Assembly: GCA_947496555.1 (NCBI GenBank)
Contig: CANMDH010000025.1
Location: 1 to 64,000, forward strand
Direction of reading: 5' to 3'
Length of the DNA stretch: 64,000 nucleotides
Origin: an uncultured Aquimarina sp.
GTDB lineage: Bacteria > Bacteroidota > Bacteroidia > Flavobacteriales > Flavobacteriaceae
Under the pieces are notes generated by a model. That model was not told the origin of the DNA and made no database searches. It worked only from the letters and a program-made list of their open reading frames with translations. A program made the translations under genes and the position numbers. Shown here in pieces: positions 35,053-45,116 of this stretch. How positions within the stretch are numbered: the first letter of the stretch is position 1; every line of letters starts with the position of its first letter.

Positions 35053-36366
35053 ATGGAAATTTTTTCTTCTTACAATGTTATTATAGGGATTTCACTGACC
35101 ATTATCTTATCTTTTATTTTTAATGGTGTCGCCAAAAAAACGAATGTACCTGCAGTACTTTTATTAATTGTTCTGGGTGTTGTGTTACAGTATATTCTTA
35201 AAGCTTTTGGGGCTGATCCTAACCAGTTTTTATCGATGCTCGAAGTATTGGGGATTGTAGGTTTAATAATGATTGTACTTGAAGCCGCACTAGAATTAGA
35301 ACTGAAGAGCGACAAGCTTATGCCCATTCTAAAATCAATGGCGATAGCCTTGATTGGTTTGGTGGCTTCAGCCTTTATCGCAGCCGTAATATTAAAAGCA
35401 TTGGTAAAAGATATGTCTATGCAATCGGCGTGGTTATATGCCACTCCTTTGTCAATATTATCCAGTGCTATTATAATTCCTAGTGTTTCTTCGTTAAAAG
35501 TAGCAAAGAAAGAGTTTCATATCTATGAGAGTACGTTTTCTGATATATTGGGAATCATGCTTTTTTATTTCCTAACAGGAAGATTAAACCCGGCAGAAGA
35601 TTCTGGAGTTGGTGGTTTTTTCCTAAATCTTATTCTCACGATCATAATTTCTCTGGTAGCTAGTTATGCTATTATCATAATATTTCAGAAGATTAAGAGT
35701 CAGGTGAAGCTGTTCTTATTAATAGCGGTGTTACTTTTACTTTATGGATTAGGTAAAAAGATGCATCTATCATCACTTATCATCATTTTGATCTTTGGAT
35801 TGGTGATAGCCAATATGAAATTATTTTTTCAGGGACAACTTAGGCAATATCTAGATTTTGAAAAGGCCAAACACATTTATCATGAATTGCACGTGATCAC
35901 TGCAGAGACCGCTTTTGTGGTTCGTACACTGTTCTTTGTAATTTTTGGGATTACGATTGTTCTTTCTTCTTTATTAAGTTTGAAAGTTACATTAATTAGT
36001 ATTTTGATATTAATTTCAATTTATGCCATTAGGTACGGATTATTACGATTATTTATGGGGAAAGATATTTTTCCGCAGTTATTTATAGCCCCTAGAGGAT
36101 TGATTACCGTATTATTGTTTTATGCGATTCCAGCAGAAGCAATGGTTGAAGGGTTTGAGCCTGGGATATTATTGTTTGTTATCATTGGTACCAGTTTAGT
36201 CATGACTGGCGGAATGATACGAGATAAAAAATTGAATCCTCCCGCATTAGAAGAAGCAAGTGAAGAAGAATCCACTATTGATGAAACAGAATATTTAATT
36301 AATAATACCACCGATTTAAGTCAATTGGATAGCACCGACTCATCTGGTGAACATGAAACAGAATAA
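35053..36366 (+). CDS. CPA-type cation:proton antiporter
   Basis: 437 residues with about 12 membrane helices. LIVLEAALELELKSDKLMP and SILSSAIIIPSVSSL with SDILGIMLFYFL resemble the ion-binding helices of NhaP/KefB antiporters. A short acidic tail (EEASEEESTIDETEY) follows. It likely exchanges Na+ or K+ for H+ across the inner membrane. The stop codon overlaps the start of the WYL regulator by one base, so they are cotranscribed. Confidence 0.85.
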   Translation: MEIFSSYNVIIGISLTIILSFIFNGVAKKTNVPAVLLLIVLGVVLQYILKAFGADPNQFLSMLEVLGIVGLIMIVLEAALELELKSDKLMPILKSMAIALIGLVASAFIAAVILKALVKDMSMQSAWLYATPLSILSSAIIIPSVSSLKVAKKEFHIYESTFSDILGIMLFYFLTGRLNPAEDSGVGGFFLNLILTIIISLVASYAIIIIFQKIKSQVKLFLLIAVLLLLYGLGKKMHLSSLIIILIFGLVIANMKLFFQGQLRQYLDFEKAKHIYHELHVITAETAFVVRTLFFVIFGITIVLSSLLSLKVTLISILILISIYAIRYGLLRLFMGKDIFPQLFIAPRGLITVLLFYAIPAEAMVEGFEPGILLFVIIGTSLVMTGGMIRDKKLNPPALEEASEEESTIDETEYLINNTTDLSQLDSTDSSGEHETE

Positions 36367-37067
36367 TGAAACGCTTACATCGACTAACAGCCATATTAGT
36401 AAAGTTACAATCCAAAAAGGTTGTGCAGGCTTCAGAACTAGCCGATAAGTTTGATGTAAGTTTGCGTACCATATATCGGGATATGCAGGCGCTTTCTGAT
36501 GCAGGAGTGCCGATTGGAGCAGAAGCCGGTACAGGGTATTTTTTGGTTGATGGATATTCTTTACCTCCCGTTATGTTTACAGAGAAAGAAGCCAATGCAC
36601 TTCTTACCGCTTCAAAAATTATCAATACCAATAATGATCAATCGCTTATTAATGAATATCAGGAAGCTATTGAAAAGGTTATAGCCGTACTTAAGACATC
36701 GCAAAAAAAGAAATTAGAAATTCTTGATCAACGTATTTTTACTTATAACAAAAGCGTTCGGCATCCCAGTAATTCATTATCTATTATCCAACAAGCTATA
36801 ACCGATTTGAGAGTCTTGGAAATTCAATATACCAAAGTGACCAATGAGTTTAGCAAAAGATTGGTAGAACCTTTGGGAGTATATTTTACCAATAATACCT
36901 GGATCATGATTGCCTATTGTAGATTACGCAAAGATTACCGTGAGTTTAGAACAGATCGCATTCATAATATATTAGAAACTCAAGAACTATTTCAAGCACA
37001 ACAATTTACCCTTGAAGACTACTATAACAGAAGGGCGCATCTATACCGAACAAATATTTCTTCTTAA
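36366..37067 (+). CDS. WYL-domain (YafY-type) transcription regulator
   Basis: 233 residues. The N-terminal HTH_11 (RLTAILVKLQSKKVVQASEL, RTIYRDMQALSDAG) is followed by a WYL domain, visible as EPLGVYFTNNTWIMIAYCR and RTDRIHNI. Such regulators respond to small ligands or nucleic acids. The gene overlaps the antiporter gene. An inverted repeat TGACA-N6-TGTCA 14 bases after its stop may be its binding site before the next gene. Confidence 0.88.
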   Translation: MKRLHRLTAILVKLQSKKVVQASELADKFDVSLRTIYRDMQALSDAGVPIGAEAGTGYFLVDGYSLPPVMFTEKEANALLTASKIINTNNDQSLINEYQEAIEKVIAVLKTSQKKKLEILDQRIFTYNKSVRHPSNSLSIIQQAITDLRVLEIQYTKVTNEFSKRLVEPLGVYFTNNTWIMIAYCRLRKDYREFRTDRIHNILETQELFQAQQFTLEDYYNRRAHLYRTNISS

Positions 37068-37080
37068 AATAAAAAACTAC

Positions 37081-37096
37081 TGACATAGGGTTGTCA
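37081..37096. promoter_or_regulatory. Candidate operator TGACA-N6-TGTCA
   Basis: TGACATAGGGTTGTCA has exact five-base inverted arms. It lies 14 bases after the regulator stop and about 36 bases before the next lipoprotein start. Next to a YafY-type regulator gene it is a reasonable autoregulatory site, by inference. Confidence 0.45.
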
Positions 37097-37131
37097 TAGA
37101 CCCGGTTTAATTTTGATTAAAATTAATTCTC

Positions 37132-37524
37132 ATGAACAAATTAATTATAATCATCATGGTAAATCTATTGTTTAATTGTACCACAAAACCTGATCAAAAC
37201 CTATCGCAAATGAAAACCAAACCCAACGTTGTAGAAGTTGTAATGTTTGATGCTTACCCTGGATATTCAAAAAATGAAGTGCAAAAGGCATTGGCATCAC
37301 TTAATGATATTTTAAAATTATACTACGGATTTATTGAAAGAACGACGGCAAGTAGTGAAAATGGAAAATACATTGATATTGTATATTGGACGGATATGAA
37401 GTCTGCCAAAGATGCGGCCAAAAATGTATTAAAGAACGAAGAAGCTGCGGCAGTTTTTAATATTATTAAGCCGGAATCAGTGCAAATGTATCATTTCGAT
37501 ACTTTCAATCAATTTGAAGAATAA
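37132..37524 (+). CDS. Small lipoprotein with an ABM-like dimeric barrel domain
   Basis: 130 residues, lipobox LLFNCTTK. The mature part (VVEVVMFDAYPGYSKNEVQK, YIDIVYWTDMKSAKDAAKNV) has the alternating strand/helix pattern of antibiotic-monooxygenase-like proteins. No catalytic residues can be named. The preceding inverted repeat and upstream WYL regulator suggest it is the regulator's target. Confidence 0.6.
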   Translation: MNKLIIIIMVNLLFNCTTKPDQNLSQMKTKPNVVEVVMFDAYPGYSKNEVQKALASLNDILKLYYGFIERTTASSENGKYIDIVYWTDMKSAKDAAKNVLKNEEAAAVFNIIKPESVQMYHFDTFNQFEE

Positions 37525-37538
37525 TTGTAGAAAACAAT

Positions 37539-37608
37539 ACCTTCATCTTGGGTAAAAGTTTATTGTCTTTCCCTTGGAGGGGGTTAAAGAGATGAAGGTT
37601 TTGTTTTT
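37539..37608 (+). terminator. Terminator after the lipoprotein gene
   Basis: ACCTTCATCT (37539-37548) pairs with AGATGAAGGT (37590-37599) over a 41-base loop, followed by TTTTGTTTTTTT. Confidence 0.6.
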
Positions 37609-37652
37609 TTATTTTCTTTACATTTGATATCATTTACACAAAAAATCTATAC

Positions 37653-38453
37653 ATGATCCCGGAATATATACTTAACCGAAAAGGAGCTCGTAGCTTAAAA
37701 GACCTTAATCCTGAAGTTATAGAGTATTTAAACAAAGGTCTAATCGAAACAGCCAATCTAATGGAATGGCTTGCCGTTGATCAACTACAATTATTAAAAG
37801 GTATTTTGAGTGATCTGGGTAAGTTAAGTTGGTATGATAATTTTTATGAAGCCGTTTCTGCACAAAAAAAACCATCTGCCAATACAACCACAAAAATTGT
37901 TGGAATCACCTTTTTACAGCTTACCGATAATGTAGAGATACTAAAACACCTCACTAGTCACAGTTCTGATGTGCCAAGATGTTGGGCTGCTTATTGGTCC
38001 GGAATAAGAGAAACCGATATCGTTAAGAGGTTAAAAGCTATTAAACCATATGCCGCCGATACGCATTTTGGTGTTCGTGAAGTAGCTATATTTGCTTCAA
38101 AAGAGGCGATTATTGAGGATTTAGATACTTCTATAAATATACTTTCAGGGTGGACTACAAGCGATGATGAAAATGTGCGGCGATTTGCTGCCGAAGCAAC
38201 CAGACCTATTGGTGTGTGGACCAAAAAGATTGATGCCCTTAAGGAAAATCCCGAACAAGGGATTCGTATTCTAGACCCTCTTAAATCGGATTCTTCAAAA
38301 TATGTAAGAGATTCGGTTGGTAATTGGCTAAATGACGCAAGTAAAACAAGACCAGATTGGGTTATGAAGATAACCGGCCAATGGAAAAAAGAATCTGCTA
38401 CAAAAGAAACGCAGTATATTATCAAAAAGGCATTGCGTTCAATTAACAAATAA
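37653..38453 (+). CDS. AlkD-like HEAT repeat DNA alkylation repair protein
   Basis: 266 residues, all helical. FAAEATRPIGVWTKKIDAL and SKYVRDSVGNWLNDASKTRP are signature blocks of the DNA alkylation repair (HEAT-repeat) family. An HFGVREVAIFAS helix lies earlier. It would bind DNA and excise alkylated bases without flipping, by homology. Catalytic residues differ among members and cannot be assigned here. Confidence 0.82.
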   Translation: MIPEYILNRKGARSLKDLNPEVIEYLNKGLIETANLMEWLAVDQLQLLKGILSDLGKLSWYDNFYEAVSAQKKPSANTTTKIVGITFLQLTDNVEILKHLTSHSSDVPRCWAAYWSGIRETDIVKRLKAIKPYAADTHFGVREVAIFASKEAIIEDLDTSINILSGWTTSDDENVRRFAAEATRPIGVWTKKIDALKENPEQGIRILDPLKSDSSKYVRDSVGNWLNDASKTRPDWVMKITGQWKKESATKETQYIIKKALRSINK

Positions 38454-38654
38454 AATGCATTGAGACTAGACGGTTTTATTACTGGAAATCGTTTGCGTAG
38501 TATTAAAAAATGAAATTTTGGGTTATATTTTTGTCAAATAACCAGTAAAGACTTTTCTTTTTAAGATAATTACGCCTACTATTTATTTCCTTTTTTATAG
38601 TTTTAGGTGATTTTTTACGACTTAGGTATCTATCACATAAAATAGGCCATTACA

Positions 38655-40070
38655 ATGAATATTCTTCATGTTAGTATTGAATGTTATCCTATTGCAAAAG
38701 TTGGCGGACTTGCAGATGTTGTTGGTGCTTTACCAAAGTATCAAAATAGCTTAGGACATAATGCAGGTGTAATCATTCCGTTTCATGATAACAAGTTCAC
38801 TGAAGAAGCAGAGCTTATAAAGATTCATAAAGGTACCTTACAGTTAGGTGAAGATCTTCATTCTTATAGTATAAAAAAGCTCGTTAATCCAGATTTAGGG
38901 TTTATAGTGTATATGGTGCATATCCCAAGGCTACTAGATAGAACAATGGTGTATGGGCATCCTGATGAAATAGAACGTTTTATTGCTTTTCAAAAGGCAG
39001 TATTAGATTGGATCAGTTTAGAGAAAAATATTCCAGACATAGTTCATTGTCATGACCATCATACCGGATTAATTCCCTTCATGATGACTCATGCTGATCA
39101 ATATACTGCTCTACGTAATATACCTACGATTTTTACTATACACAATGCACAGTATCAAGGACAACTATCTTATGATAAGCTATATTATTTACCGCAATTT
39201 GATCATAAAAAAATAGGATTATTAGATTGGGATCATCGTATTAATCCTTTGGCTACAGGTGTCAAAAATGCCTGGAAAGTAACTACGGTATCGCCTAATT
39301 ATATGAAAGAACTGCAGGAAAGAGCAAATGGTTTGGAGCGTCTTTTGCGAGACGAAAGTAAAAAATGCGTTGGGATTCTTAATGGTATAGATACAGAAAC
39401 ATGGAACCCTGAAACTGATCCAATGCTTATTAAAAATTATAAGCTAAGTACACTAGTTTCAGGAAGAAAAGCCAATAAAAAGTGGTTGTGCGATAATTTT
39501 GATTTATCGATTGAAAAACCACTTTTTGCTTTTATTGGCAGGTTGGTAAATGAAAAAGGAGCTGACTTACTTGCTGAAATAATAGCGGAATCACTTAGTA
39601 ATACGGATATTAATATCCTGATCCTAGGATCTGGAAACCAACAAATAGAGGAAAAACTAAGATCGTTAAGGGAACGATTTATTGATAGATATCATGTTCA
39701 TATTGGATATGACGAACAGCTATCCCATATCATTTATAGTGGTGCAGACTTCTTATTAATGCCTTCTCGGGTAGAACCATGTGGGCTTAACCAAATGTAC
39801 GCTTTGCGCTACGGTACTATACCTATAGTACGTAGAACGGGAGGTTTAAAAGATACGGTAGTCGATATTGGAGATGGAGGTTTTGGAATTTGCCATGATC
39901 AAGCATTGGTTTGGGATGTTTGTTATTCGATAAAAAGAGCAATCGCTTTATTTGATGATCAATCAGCTTATAAACGGTTGCAAAGACAAATTATGAAAAT
40001 TGATCATTCATGGCATCGATCGGCTCAAGAATACTTAGATTTATATAATTCCCTTATACAACTAAAATGA
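38655..40070 (+). CDS. glgA: Glycogen synthase (ADP-glucose)
   Basis: 471 residues, GT5 GT-B fold. KVGGLADVVGALPK (residues 15-28) has the ADP-glucose-binding Lys. FIGRLVNEKGADLL and PSRVEPCGLNQMYALRYGTI are the C-terminal nucleotide motifs. It transfers glucose from ADP-glucose to alpha-1,4-glucan. The ATG of glgC overlaps its stop by four bases. Confidence 0.95.
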   Translation: MNILHVSIECYPIAKVGGLADVVGALPKYQNSLGHNAGVIIPFHDNKFTEEAELIKIHKGTLQLGEDLHSYSIKKLVNPDLGFIVYMVHIPRLLDRTMVYGHPDEIERFIAFQKAVLDWISLEKNIPDIVHCHDHHTGLIPFMMTHADQYTALRNIPTIFTIHNAQYQGQLSYDKLYYLPQFDHKKIGLLDWDHRINPLATGVKNAWKVTTVSPNYMKELQERANGLERLLRDESKKCVGILNGIDTETWNPETDPMLIKNYKLSTLVSGRKANKKWLCDNFDLSIEKPLFAFIGRLVNEKGADLLAEIIAESLSNTDINILILGSGNQQIEEKLRSLRERFIDRYHVHIGYDEQLSHIIYSGADFLLMPSRVEPCGLNQMYALRYGTIPIVRRTGGLKDTVVDIGDGGFGICHDQALVWDVCYSIKRAIALFDDQSAYKRLQRQIMKIDHSWHRSAQEYLDLYNSLIQLK

Positions 40071-41338
40071 TCAATAAAAAAGTCTTAGCAATTATCCTAG
40101 GTGGAGGGCAAGGTACACGATTGTTTCCGCTTACAGAAAAAAGATCCAAACCGGCAGTATCAATTGCCGGAAAATATCGGTTGGTCGATATTCCTATTTC
40201 AAATTGTATCCATTGCGATATTAAAAGAATGTTTGTGCTCACTCAGTTTAATTCGGCTTCCTTAAACAGACATATCAAAAACACCTATATTTTTAGTTCT
40301 TTCAGCGATGCATTTGTTGATATTTTGGCAGCAGAACAAACTCCCGATAATAAAACATGGTATCAGGGGACGGCTGATGCTGTGCGCCAAACGATGTATC
40401 ATTTATTAAATCATGAATTCGAGTATGCTTTAATTCTCTCTGGAGATCAATTGTATAAAATGGATTTTAATGAAATGTTAAATGAGCATATCCAAAAAGG
40501 AGCAGAAATATCTATCGCAACCCTTCCCGTTACAGCCAAAGAAGCTACGCAGTTTGGTATTCTTAAAACCGATGAAGAAAGTTTTATCTCATCTTTTATC
40601 GAGAAACCAAATCTGGATAAATTACCCGGGTGGGAATCTGGGGTGGGAGAAGAGATGAGAAAAGAAAATAGGCACTATTTGGCTTCTATGGGGATTTATA
40701 TCTTCAACAAACAATTATTAATCGATATACTATCTGATCCAACGACTGTAGATTTCGGCAAAGAAATTATACCGCAATCTATAAACAATCATAAAGTATT
40801 GGCTTATCAATATGAAGGGTACTGGACCGATATAGGTAATGTCTCTGCTTTTTTTGAAGCAAATATCAAGTTAACAGATGAAATCCCTCAATTCGACTTA
40901 TTCAATAAAAGTAGTACAGTATTAACGCGTCCTCGTATATTACCTCCATCCAAAATTTCAGGCACGAAACTCAACAAATCAATGATTGCTGAAGGGTGCA
41001 TCATTAACGCTAAAGAAATTGAGCGTTCTGTGATCGGAATTCGATCAAGAATAGGAAAAGATACCATAATTAAAAACACCTACATGATTGGGAGTAATTC
41101 GTATGAAGATATCGACGAATTAGAGCAGAATCGTATAAATGGAATTCCTTCTTTTGGAGTTGGAGAACGATGTTCGATCAATAATACAATTATAGATAAG
41201 GATGCAAGGATTGGAAACGATGTAACGATTCATGGAGGACAACATCTAGAAGATACCGAACAAGAATCATATGTGATCAAAGACGGAATTGTTGTTGTTA
41301 AGAGTAAATCTATAATTCCCGACGGTTTTAGCTTATAA
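40067..41338 (+). CDS. glgC: Glucose-1-phosphate adenylyltransferase
   Basis: 423 residues. The N-terminal pyrophosphorylase motif is LGGGQGTRLFPLTEKRSKPA and the sugar-phosphate motif KYRLVDIPISN. GTADAVRQTM and WTDIGNV are further active-site blocks. The C-terminal third is a left-handed beta helix. It makes ADP-glucose from glucose-1-phosphate and ATP, supplying GlgA. Four-base overlap with glgA. Confidence 0.95.
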   Translation: MINKKVLAIILGGGQGTRLFPLTEKRSKPAVSIAGKYRLVDIPISNCIHCDIKRMFVLTQFNSASLNRHIKNTYIFSSFSDAFVDILAAEQTPDNKTWYQGTADAVRQTMYHLLNHEFEYALILSGDQLYKMDFNEMLNEHIQKGAEISIATLPVTAKEATQFGILKTDEESFISSFIEKPNLDKLPGWESGVGEEMRKENRHYLASMGIYIFNKQLLIDILSDPTTVDFGKEIIPQSINNHKVLAYQYEGYWTDIGNVSAFFEANIKLTDEIPQFDLFNKSSTVLTRPRILPPSKISGTKLNKSMIAEGCIINAKEIERSVIGIRSRIGKDTIIKNTYMIGSNSYEDIDELEQNRINGIPSFGVGERCSINNTIIDKDARIGNDVTIHGGQHLEDTEQESYVIKDGIVVVKSKSIIPDGFSL

Positions 41339-41391
41339 AACTTCTTTTTTATCATTTTCTTATGAAAGAAATCTAGCGAAAGATTTCCGAA

Positions 41392-41403
41392 AACGTTATT
41401 GTT
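41392..41403 (+). promoter_or_regulatory. AACG-N4-TGTT operator-like site upstream of glgE
   Basis: AACGTTATTGTT lies 126 bases before glgE in the 190-base glgC-glgE gap. The wider context GAAAACGTTATTGTTTATAA is nearly the same as at 61909-61928, and the core also occurs at 47123-47134. It has LacI-family operator form; the regulator is not in the window. Confidence 0.45.
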
Positions 41404-41528
41404 TATAAATTCTCACATTTCGTGTCAAAATCTTACAAATTACAAGCATCGTTTTCAGAAATAAATAATAAATTGGGAATGAATTTGCAAATAAATCAAA
41501 ATCTGTTCATCTTAATTTATAATTCTTC

Positions 41529-43469
41529 ATGCTTAATCAAGAACGTATTGTCATTGAAAATGTAACTCCAGAATTAAATAGCGGAGTTTTTTTTATCAAA
41601 AGAGTAATTGGTGAAAAAATATTTATCACCGCAGATGTTATTGGCGATGGACATGATATAGTACAAGCTAGTATTATATATAAGCATGAAAAGGATACCT
41701 CTTGGAGCGAAACTAGAATGGATCCCGGGAATAATGATTCTTGGAAAGGAGTGTTCAAAGTTGAAAAACAAGGGTATTATACGTATAAAATACAAGGTTG
41801 GGTTGATTATGCCTTAAATTGGCAACATGGTACTATTAGAAAGATAGAGGATGGGCAACATGTATCCTCAGAATTATTAGAAGGTCGCACATATCTAGAG
41901 GGGATATCAAACGAAGTAGATGCAGATGAAAAAAAATACATAAAAAAGCTTTCTGATCTTTTTAAAAAGGAAGACAAATACGATGAAGCTATTATAGAAG
42001 CAAAAAGCGATGCACTTCATGATTTGTTTTATAAATATCCTTCTAGGGGATTAATGGCGACCTATAAAGAATTAAAGGTATATGTAGATCGCGAAAAAGC
42101 AAGGTTTAGTACATGGTATGAATTTTTTCCGCGAAGCGCTTCACAAACTGAAGGAAAGCACGGGACATTTAAAGACTGTGAACGATTACTGCCAAAGATT
42201 GCTGAAATGGGGTTTGATATTTTATACTTTCCGCCCATTCATCCAATTGGCGAAGTAAATCGTAAAGGCAAAAACAATACTACAGATGCAGATAAAGATG
42301 ATGTTGGTTCTCCTTGGGGTATTGGGTCCAAAGATGGAGGACATACCAGCGTTCATAAAGAATTAGGAACGCTGCAAGATTTTAAAGACCTAGTCGCCAA
42401 AGCGCAGGAATTGGAAATAGAAGTTGCCATGGATTATGCGCTGCAAGCAGCACCAGACCATCCTTGGGTGAAAGAACATCCAGAGTTTTTTAAATGGCGT
42501 CCAGACGGGACCGTTCAATATGCAGAGAATCCACCCAAGAAATACCAGGATATTCAACCTATATATTTTGATACCACCGAATGGAATTCGATGTGGCAAG
42601 AACTGCTAGCAACAGCTATGTTTTGGGTAGAAGAGTGTGGGATAAAAGTATTTAGAGTCGATAATCCACATACCAAACCGTTTCATTTTTGGGGATGGCT
42701 AATTGGTGAAATTAAAAACAAATATCCCGACGTGTTGTTTTTATCAGAGGCTTTTACAAAACCAAAAGTAATGCAACAGTTGGCCAAACAAGGATTCACA
42801 CAGTCCTATACTTATTTTACATGGCGCAACAGCAAACATGAACTTATTGAGTATATAGAGGATTTGACCGTGAGTGATCAGAAAGATTATTTTCGTCCTA
42901 ATTTCTGGCCAAATACACCAGATATAAATCCTTATCATCTTCAGGGTGCTAATGAAGCAATGCACTTGATTCGATATGCTTTAGCATCTACATTAAGCTC
43001 TAATACAGGTATTTATGGACCTGTATTTGAACAAATGGTTTCAGATGCAATTCCTGGCAAAGAAGAGTATCTTGATAGTGAAAAGTATCAATTACGCCAT
43101 TGGGACTGGGAAGTTAAAAATAAATTGACCACCATTATCACAAGCATTAACCGCATCAGAAAAGAGAATAAAGCGCTTCAACAGACCAATAATATCAAAT
43201 TTTGCAATATTGAAAATGATCAATTAATTGCATTTTATAAGTATGATGATGATAAGACCAATGAGTTATTGATTATTATAAGCTTAGATCCATATTATTC
43301 CCAACAAGGAAATATTCAACTCCCCCTATATGAACTTGGAGTGCACGCCGGACACAATATCGAAGTGCACGACCTTATTACCAAAAGTAGTTATCACTGG
43401 AATAACGAGTGGAACTATGTAGAACTACATCCTACTTTACCTATGCACATTTTTAAAATTAAAAAGTGA
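41529..43469 (+). CDS. glgE: Alpha-1,4-glucan:maltose-1-phosphate maltosyltransferase
   Basis: 646 residues. The N-terminal beta domain (1-110) is followed by the GH13 barrel. FRVDNPHTKPFHFWGWLI has the nucleophilic Asp, FLSEAFTKPKVM the acid Glu, and FWPNTPDINPY the third Asp. These match GlgE rather than amylase, with YEFFPRSAS and FPPIHPIGEVNRKGKNN also typical. It adds maltose from maltose-1-phosphate to glucan. Six bases separate it from the maltokinase gene. Confidence 0.93.
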   Translation: MLNQERIVIENVTPELNSGVFFIKRVIGEKIFITADVIGDGHDIVQASIIYKHEKDTSWSETRMDPGNNDSWKGVFKVEKQGYYTYKIQGWVDYALNWQHGTIRKIEDGQHVSSELLEGRTYLEGISNEVDADEKKYIKKLSDLFKKEDKYDEAIIEAKSDALHDLFYKYPSRGLMATYKELKVYVDREKARFSTWYEFFPRSASQTEGKHGTFKDCERLLPKIAEMGFDILYFPPIHPIGEVNRKGKNNTTDADKDDVGSPWGIGSKDGGHTSVHKELGTLQDFKDLVAKAQELEIEVAMDYALQAAPDHPWVKEHPEFFKWRPDGTVQYAENPPKKYQDIQPIYFDTTEWNSMWQELLATAMFWVEECGIKVFRVDNPHTKPFHFWGWLIGEIKNKYPDVLFLSEAFTKPKVMQQLAKQGFTQSYTYFTWRNSKHELIEYIEDLTVSDQKDYFRPNFWPNTPDINPYHLQGANEAMHLIRYALASTLSSNTGIYGPVFEQMVSDAIPGKEEYLDSEKYQLRHWDWEVKNKLTTIITSINRIRKENKALQQTNNIKFCNIENDQLIAFYKYDDDKTNELLIIISLDPYYSQQGNIQLPLYELGVHAGHNIEVHDLITKSSYHWNNEWNYVELHPTLPMHIFKIKK

Positions 43470-43475
43470 TGTAGT

Positions 43476-45107
43476 ATGACGACAGAGACCAAACCCAAAA
43501 AAGACCTTAATGATGAGTATATTTACAAATCTGACTGGTCTGAATTGTTTAAAAATGCGCAATTTGTTGAAGAATTGTGTGAGGATATTCTAGAGCCTTA
43601 TATTATTACCAAACGGTGGTATGGGGGCAAAGCCAGTGCGCTTAAATATATAGAACTGATCGATCATTTCAAGATTGAAGATGATCAAGACCTATTTTAT
43701 GGTTTGGTACTTGAAGTAAATTTTAGGGAAGCTTTTGTACAGAATTATTTTGTCCCTATTGCGCTGGTAACCGATCAAGATTTTTCTCAGGATGATATTA
43801 TAACCAGGATTCAACTTAATGAAATCAAGGGATTTTTGGTGGATGCAACACTTCTGGAATCATTTAGGAGACAAATTTTTGAAAAAATACTCGAAGGAGC
43901 CAAAACAAAATACAAAGGTTTAGAATTTAGACGTGGACGAGGATGTAAGGATACCAAATATGTTTCTTCTCGTTTTCTAGGGGCCGAACAAAGCAATACT
44001 TCTATCATTTTTAATGATAAATATATTCTCAAGATTTTTAGAAGAATATTCACCGATCAAAATCCAGATTATGAAATCAATAAATATCTAACAGATAAGG
44101 GGGTTTTTAAAAACACGCCTAAATATAGTGGGAGTATTACCCTTCGATTTTCAGATAAAAACGTAATAACGCTTTCTTTGATGCAGCGTTTGGTAAAAAA
44201 TCAAGGTGACGCCTGGGAATATTTTCTTGAGCAACTTAAGGGTATTTTTAAGAAACTAAGCGAAATAAATCCCGATGTAACCCAAATACAGCCCATTGGG
44301 ATGTTTGATAAGATTGATTTAAGTATAATTCCTGATGAGATCATGAATTATTGCCCAATGTCGTTTTTTGAAGATATCGATCAGCTGGCTCTTCGCACAG
44401 CTCAAATGCATGTAGCTTTAGGACTAGAACGAATTAACACACAATTCACTCCGCAAATTTATAGTAATGACTATTCTGTGTGGCTCAAGAATCGATTGAT
44501 CTATCAATTCGAGAACCGAGTAAATTTGGTAGAGAATAATATCCATAAACTAGAAGGACTACGGCTAGAACTTGCCCACGAGTTCCTAGAAAAGAAGAAA
44601 GAAATTCGTAAACGCTTGCTTGATTTCGACGAAAGCAAATTAAAAGGAGAACGTATCCGTATTCACGGGGATTATCACCTGGGGCAAGTATTGGTAAGTG
44701 ATCATGATTTTTATATCATCGATTTTGAGGGAGAACCCGAGAGCACTATTAGGGATCGCAAGGTGAAGCAACCGCCACTTAAAGATGTGGCAGGAATCTT
44801 TAGGTCCTTTAACTATGCAGTATATTCCACTATTTTCAATAATATGGAGGACTTTAAATATACCAAAGAAGAATTGTTCCATTTTGCTGAAGTCCTGTAT
44901 AGTTATATGGTTGCCGTTTTCCTAAGGAGGTATATAAAATATGTACAGTCCCATAATCTAAGTATAGGATACAAAAAGGAAATAAAGTTTATACTTAATT
45001 ATTGCTTGTTAGAAAAAGCAGTGTACGAATTAGGATATGAATTGAATAGTAGACCCAGGTGGGCAGTAATCCCCTTAAAAGGAATTTCAAAAATTATTAA
45101 TAGCTAA
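43476..45107 (+). CDS. Maltokinase
   Basis: 543 residues of the maltokinase/aminoglycoside phosphotransferase-like fold. KRWYGGKASALKYIEL is the N-terminal maltokinase mark, IRIHGDYHLGQVLVS the catalytic loop (HGDxHxxQ) and FYIIDFEGEPES the metal-binding DFE. The C-terminus ends NSRPRWAVIPLKGI. It makes maltose-1-phosphate from maltose and ATP, the substrate of GlgE just upstream. It is not fused to trehalose synthase, unlike many others. Confidence 0.9.
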   Translation: MTTETKPKKDLNDEYIYKSDWSELFKNAQFVEELCEDILEPYIITKRWYGGKASALKYIELIDHFKIEDDQDLFYGLVLEVNFREAFVQNYFVPIALVTDQDFSQDDIITRIQLNEIKGFLVDATLLESFRRQIFEKILEGAKTKYKGLEFRRGRGCKDTKYVSSRFLGAEQSNTSIIFNDKYILKIFRRIFTDQNPDYEINKYLTDKGVFKNTPKYSGSITLRFSDKNVITLSLMQRLVKNQGDAWEYFLEQLKGIFKKLSEINPDVTQIQPIGMFDKIDLSIIPDEIMNYCPMSFFEDIDQLALRTAQMHVALGLERINTQFTPQIYSNDYSVWLKNRLIYQFENRVNLVENNIHKLEGLRLELAHEFLEKKKEIRKRLLDFDESKLKGERIRIHGDYHLGQVLVSDHDFYIIDFEGEPESTIRDRKVKQPPLKDVAGIFRSFNYAVYSTIFNNMEDFKYTKEELFHFAEVLYSYMVAVFLRRYIKYVQSHNLSIGYKKEIKFILNYCLLEKAVYELGYELNSRPRWAVIPLKGISKIINS

Positions 45108-45116
45108 ACCCAAAAT

